This document shows positions 61,153-64,000 of a DNA stretch of 64,000 nucleotides, piece by piece. Numbering within the stretch: the first letter of the stretch is position 1; each line of letters opens with the position of its first letter. Under the pieces are notes generated by a model, which was given only the letters and a program-made list of their open reading frames with translations, was not told the origin of the DNA and did not search any database. The stretch covers positions 1,410,247 to 1,474,246 of the forward strand of contig SMSO01000037.1 of the NCBI GenBank assembly GCA_004764695.1. The letters run 5' to 3'. The position numbers were made by a program, and so were the translations under genes. The stretch comes from Schizochytrium sp. TIO01. Lineage: Eukaryota > Sar > Bigyra > Thraustochytrida > Thraustochytriidae.

Positions 61153-63243
61153 TCAATTGTCTCCATGAACATTTGGCTGTTGTTGCATAGCCGGCCATGC
61201 TTGAGCAAGAGCAGAGAGTGTGGCAATGTTACCGAACGGTGCACCGGATCCCTGAAAACCTTGAGCTTGGTGAGGAGCAGTGTTTGAAGCATTCAACGTG
61301 TTGAGGTTCGCTTGCTGACCAAGAAGGGCCTGAAGTTGGTTAATGAACGCCATGTTGCCAGGATTCTGTTGTGATTGCTGTCTGTTAACCACATTCCACG
61401 GGAAATTGAGCGTTGAAGCCTCATTGCCATTTGATGTTTGCGCAGATGGGCTGCAAAATGATCCCAAAGAATTATTGTTAGGCTGAGCATTCATGGATAC
61501 GAAAGACATAGCTGAAGCAGACTTTGGCGAAGAAGAATTGCTGCCTCCAGTAGAAGCCTCATTTTTCAATTGAGTGATCTTGCTGCTGCTCTCTTCGTTA
61601 TTACTGTTGTTTCCTGTGGACTGAATAATCTTGTTCTGCATGAGGAGGTTAGCAGCTGGTGGGATTGATCGCTCTGACATGGACGCTTTCGCCTCCTCAC
61701 CCCGCTCAGCAGCTGCAAGAGAAGCCATTGTATTTTTATCGCCGAGAGAAACAATGAATTCAGAAAGAGCATTCGACATTTGCAGAGCTTGCTGTTGTTG
61801 TGGCTGCATCGATCCGCTCATAGAGGGCTGTTGTTGTTGGGTCAGAGAAGTGTAGAATCCCCCCAGAGGTTGTTGCTGCTGCATGGCAAGTTGCTGCTGC
61901 TGCAAAGAGAACTGGCGTCCATAGTTAGCAGAGTAAAAGGCATTGGCACGTTGTTGCTGTTGCTGTTGTTGACCACGAAGAAACTGCTGATAGTTTGCAA
62001 TTGCCTGCGCTTGTGCTTGAGCCTGCATCTGTGAGGACATCATCCCCATAGACTCAGGCTGGGTGTTCACGAAGGAAGAACGACGCTGGTGCATCAGGCC
62101 GGGTACTTGGTGTTGAGCCTGCTGCATGGTCTCAGGAGCTGAGGAAATTGAGCTACGGCGATGGAGCATCGGATGAAGAGGTCGAGACACAGTGTTTACA
62201 TCTTGGCGCCATGCAGATACAATTCGAAAGTGGGGGGAATCTTTAATGTCAATGCAAATATTCCGGTCATCGAAGACATAGGCAGTAAAAGCGTGAAGCT
62301 CGGAGGTTGTATATTTGTTCTGTTCACAATGGTACCTCCACTTGCGAGGCGGCATGAAATCGAACACGGCAACACCCTCTGCTTCATTGTATTCCTGGAA
62401 GGAGGCGAAGACAACACGGGAAACCTCCGATGTGGCTGAAGAAGACTTGACGCCAATCTCCACCATGGGCTTTTCACGCACCTTGCGGAAACGGCCCATC
62501 AGATGCAGCTTTCGTGCAGTCTGAGCATCCGGGCAGCGCAAGAAGACAGTAATTGGGAGACCGCAGAAGCTGCGCTCCTTATGTTCAGGAGCGCAAAAGG
62601 GAAAACAACGAAGGTTCTTGTGGCGAGTGCGAACGTAAGACGGGTGCCAATTTGTTTCCAAGGCAAAGCGCATCTGGCTGTGGCCTTGAGGTCCCATACC
62701 ATGATCCATGACGCGTGGCATGCTATTTAAAAAGCTCTTGCTGGATTTACGAGATCTGCGATTAGGATCCTGGGAATCGGTCTCAGAGTCGGCGTCCTTG
62801 GTTTCGGAGGACATGCGCTTGACGGAGCGCTCGTCGTCATCATCATCGTCTTCGTCATCAGTTTGTGGCTTACTGCTATCAGCCAATTTCCGCTTTCGCG
62901 AGTTTGTTGCAGATGTAGATGCTTCGCTACCAGACTGAGAAGAATCATCATCACTCTCCATGTTATTAGATACAAGGTGACCGATGGCATTACCTGCAAC
63001 ACTCGCGAGCTTGCTAAGGTCAAGGGCGCTGCCACCAAGAGGTTGCTGCTGCACCTTCTGTTGAAGTTCTTCCTTCTCTTCAAGTTCGCTATGACGAGCC
63101 TTCAGCGCTGCTGCAACTGCTGCAGCGACGGCTTGCTGTTGCTGCTGCTGCTGCTGCTGGGTTTGCTGGCTTGAGCCAACGTGTGCTCTGGCCTTGCCGT
63201 TGGCCTTGTTGCTGGCAATTTTGGCGCCTCCTACGGCAGCCAT
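61153..63243 (-). CDS. Gln-rich protein with unrecognised conserved-looking domain
   Basis: 696 residues in one exon, start MAAVGGAKIA. Poly-Gln (about 26-36) and Gln/Met-rich tracts (about 400-500) surround an acidic/basic segment (EDDDDDDERSVKRM near 130-145) with a KRKL-type nuclear signal, then a dense globular domain at about 190-350. That domain is rich in aromatic, Cys and basic residues: ALETNWHPSYVRTRHKNLRC, FCAPEHKERSFCGLPITVFL, FDFMPPRKWRYHCEQNK and HAFTAYVFDDRNICIDIKDS, followed by SPHFRIVSAWRQDV. The strand-rich pattern ending in SPxFxIVS could be an immunoglobulin-like beta-sandwich such as those in some transcription factors; this is inference. The layout (Q-rich, acidic, nuclear signal) suggests a transcription factor or co-regulator. 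I do not recognise the family. Confidence 0.85.
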   Translation of the reverse strand: MAAVGGAKIASNKANGKARAHVGSSQQTQQQQQQQQQAVAAAVAAALKARHSELEEKEELQQKVQQQPLGGSALDLSKLASVAGNAIGHLVSNNMESDDDSSQSGSEASTSATNSRKRKLADSSKPQTDDEDDDDDDERSVKRMSSETKDADSETDSQDPNRRSRKSSKSFLNSMPRVMDHGMGPQGHSQMRFALETNWHPSYVRTRHKNLRCFPFCAPEHKERSFCGLPITVFLRCPDAQTARKLHLMGRFRKVREKPMVEIGVKSSSATSEVSRVVFASFQEYNEAEGVAVFDFMPPRKWRYHCEQNKYTTSELHAFTAYVFDDRNICIDIKDSPHFRIVSAWRQDVNTVSRPLHPMLHRRSSISSAPETMQQAQHQVPGLMHQRRSSFVNTQPESMGMMSSQMQAQAQAQAIANYQQFLRGQQQQQQQRANAFYSANYGRQFSLQQQQLAMQQQQPLGGFYTSLTQQQQPSMSGSMQPQQQQALQMSNALSEFIVSLGDKNTMASLAAAERGEEAKASMSERSIPPAANLLMQNKIIQSTGNNSNNEESSSKITQLKNEASTGGSNSSSPKSASAMSFVSMNAQPNNNSLGSFCSPSAQTSNGNEASTLNFPWNVVNRQQSQQNPGNMAFINQLQALLGQQANLNTLNASNTAPHQAQGFQGSGAPFGNIATLSALAQAWPAMQQQPNVHGDN

Positions 63244-63757
63244 GGTGAAGCTCTTTGGTTTGGTTTCTGGAGCTGCTAATAATACTGTTGGACTTTATAC
63301 GCCGGGCGCCACAACAGCAAGTTCGAGAGACTTGAAGCGCTGCAGCGAGTTGGGGTTCTGCTGTCGCTAGCCTGGTTTGCTCTTTTGTTGTTTTGCTGTT
63401 GTTATGTGGTGATGTAGTTGATCTTGGTGTTGTTGTTTTGGTCTCACTCTCTGCAGAGCTGGCACACTAGTAAAATGTTGAGGATACTGGTCTTTGGGTG
63501 CCTGGCGTTTAGGTGTTTATTAGGTGTTTGGGTGTTTAAGTTTTGTGTTTGCATTCAACTTTATTTATCTAAGTCTATTCCATGTCATTTTCCTTTTCTT
63601 TTCAATCCTTCCTCCCCTCTCAACTGCTTTTATCTCTTTTAATCTACCATTCTTCCAATTCTCAACCACTTTTAAATCAAAGAAACTTCCTCTCATCGAC
63701 AAACAAAAAGAGCTACTCTTTTACTCTTTTTTTTAAAATTAAATAATTTTAAACAAA
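63244..63757. other. Divergent gap at the right edge
   Basis: About 500 bases between the Gln-rich gene start and a tiny plus-strand ORF. The left part should be the Gln-rich gene's promoter and leader; the right part is T/C-rich then A/T-rich. No feature otherwise. Confidence 0.5.
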
Positions 63758-63928
63758 ATGTTTTTAAAATCAAAGAAGGACCTCTGGAACGAAAACAAAA
63801 CAGACATACAATCTTTCAACAAGCAAATTGTCCAAGCCAGATTTCTTCCAAAAGATGACATATACCGCCATAAACTAAAAGAACAAAGCATTACAGCACT
63901 TACAGCACTCAGAGAAATCGAAAAGTAA
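63758..63928 (+). CDS. Small Lys-rich ORF, 56 codons, unassigned
   Basis: An ATG after an A-rich context (AAACAAAATG) opens 56 codons starting MFLKSKKDLWNENKTDIQSF and ending ALREIEK. Codon use is AT-rich. After the stop both the same frame (KDGFRFMPTVVRGAKP) and another frame (with RCKTCDSQKG) stay protein-like to the window end. So this may be the start of a broken element or of a gene cut by the window. No family is recognised. Confidence 0.3.
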   Translation: MFLKSKKDLWNENKTDIQSFNKQIVQARFLPKDDIYRHKLKEQSITALTALREIEK

Positions 63929-64000
63929 AAAGATGGCTTTCGATTTATGCCAACAGTGGTAAGAGGTGCAAAACCTGTGATTCACAGAAGGGGGTAAGCA

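Overview
The window reads as nuclear DNA of a protist, most likely a labyrinthulomycete (thraustochytrid, the Aurantiochytrium/Schizochytrium group) or another stramenopile. The lineage is inferred from gene architecture, not from a marker gene. The genes are eukaryotic only: plasma-membrane-type Ca2+ pump, GPI-anchor enzymes, clathrin light chain, BEACH protein and ATG2. Very long reading frames of 7.0 and 10.4 kb have no introns, the few introns inferred are mostly tiny, and AT-rich gaps separate moderately GC-rich genes.

Layout. 1-6300: AT-rich, no firm gene, some broken coding-like patches. 6301-8373 (+): glutamine-fructose-6-phosphate aminotransferase (GFAT), the entry step to UDP-GlcNAc. 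9846-11496 (+): an apparent fusion of an XRP2/cofactor-C (TBCC) domain to a clathrin light chain, joined by a proposed 31-nt intron. 11885-12733 (-): PIG-F in two exons. 12.8-19.1 kb: a gap dense in microsatellites, with possible minus-strand gene debris. 19115-22969 (+): P2B-type Ca2+-ATPase. 23458-24897 (-): PIG-W/GWT1. 25923-36308 (-): a 3461-residue BEACH protein. 38415-40140 (+): unknown protein in two exons. 44026-45102 and 46434-47513 (+): tandem D-amino-acid-oxidase-type flavoenzymes, facing a PLP aminotransferase at 47954-49282 (-). 52147-59115 (+): ATG2. 61153-63243 (-): Gln-rich nuclear-type protein with an unrecognised conserved-looking domain. 63758-63928 (+): a tiny ORF at the window edge.

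Themes. Several products act on membranes and trafficking: the clathrin light chain fusion, the BEACH protein, ATG2, the Ca2+ pump and two steps of GPI-anchor synthesis (PIG-W and PIG-F). The two flavin oxidases and the aminotransferase form a compact amino-acid-catabolism neighbourhood. Nothing suggests operons. Genes lie on both strands with gaps of 0.4-6 kb.

Most notable are the TBCC-clathrin light chain fusion, the very short introns, a four-cysteine PSI-like insert in the extracytoplasmic M3-M4 loop of the Ca2+ pump, the codon-bias split between the two oxidase paralogs, and the two unrecognised proteins. I saw no rRNA gene, tRNA gene, CRISPR array or intact transposon.
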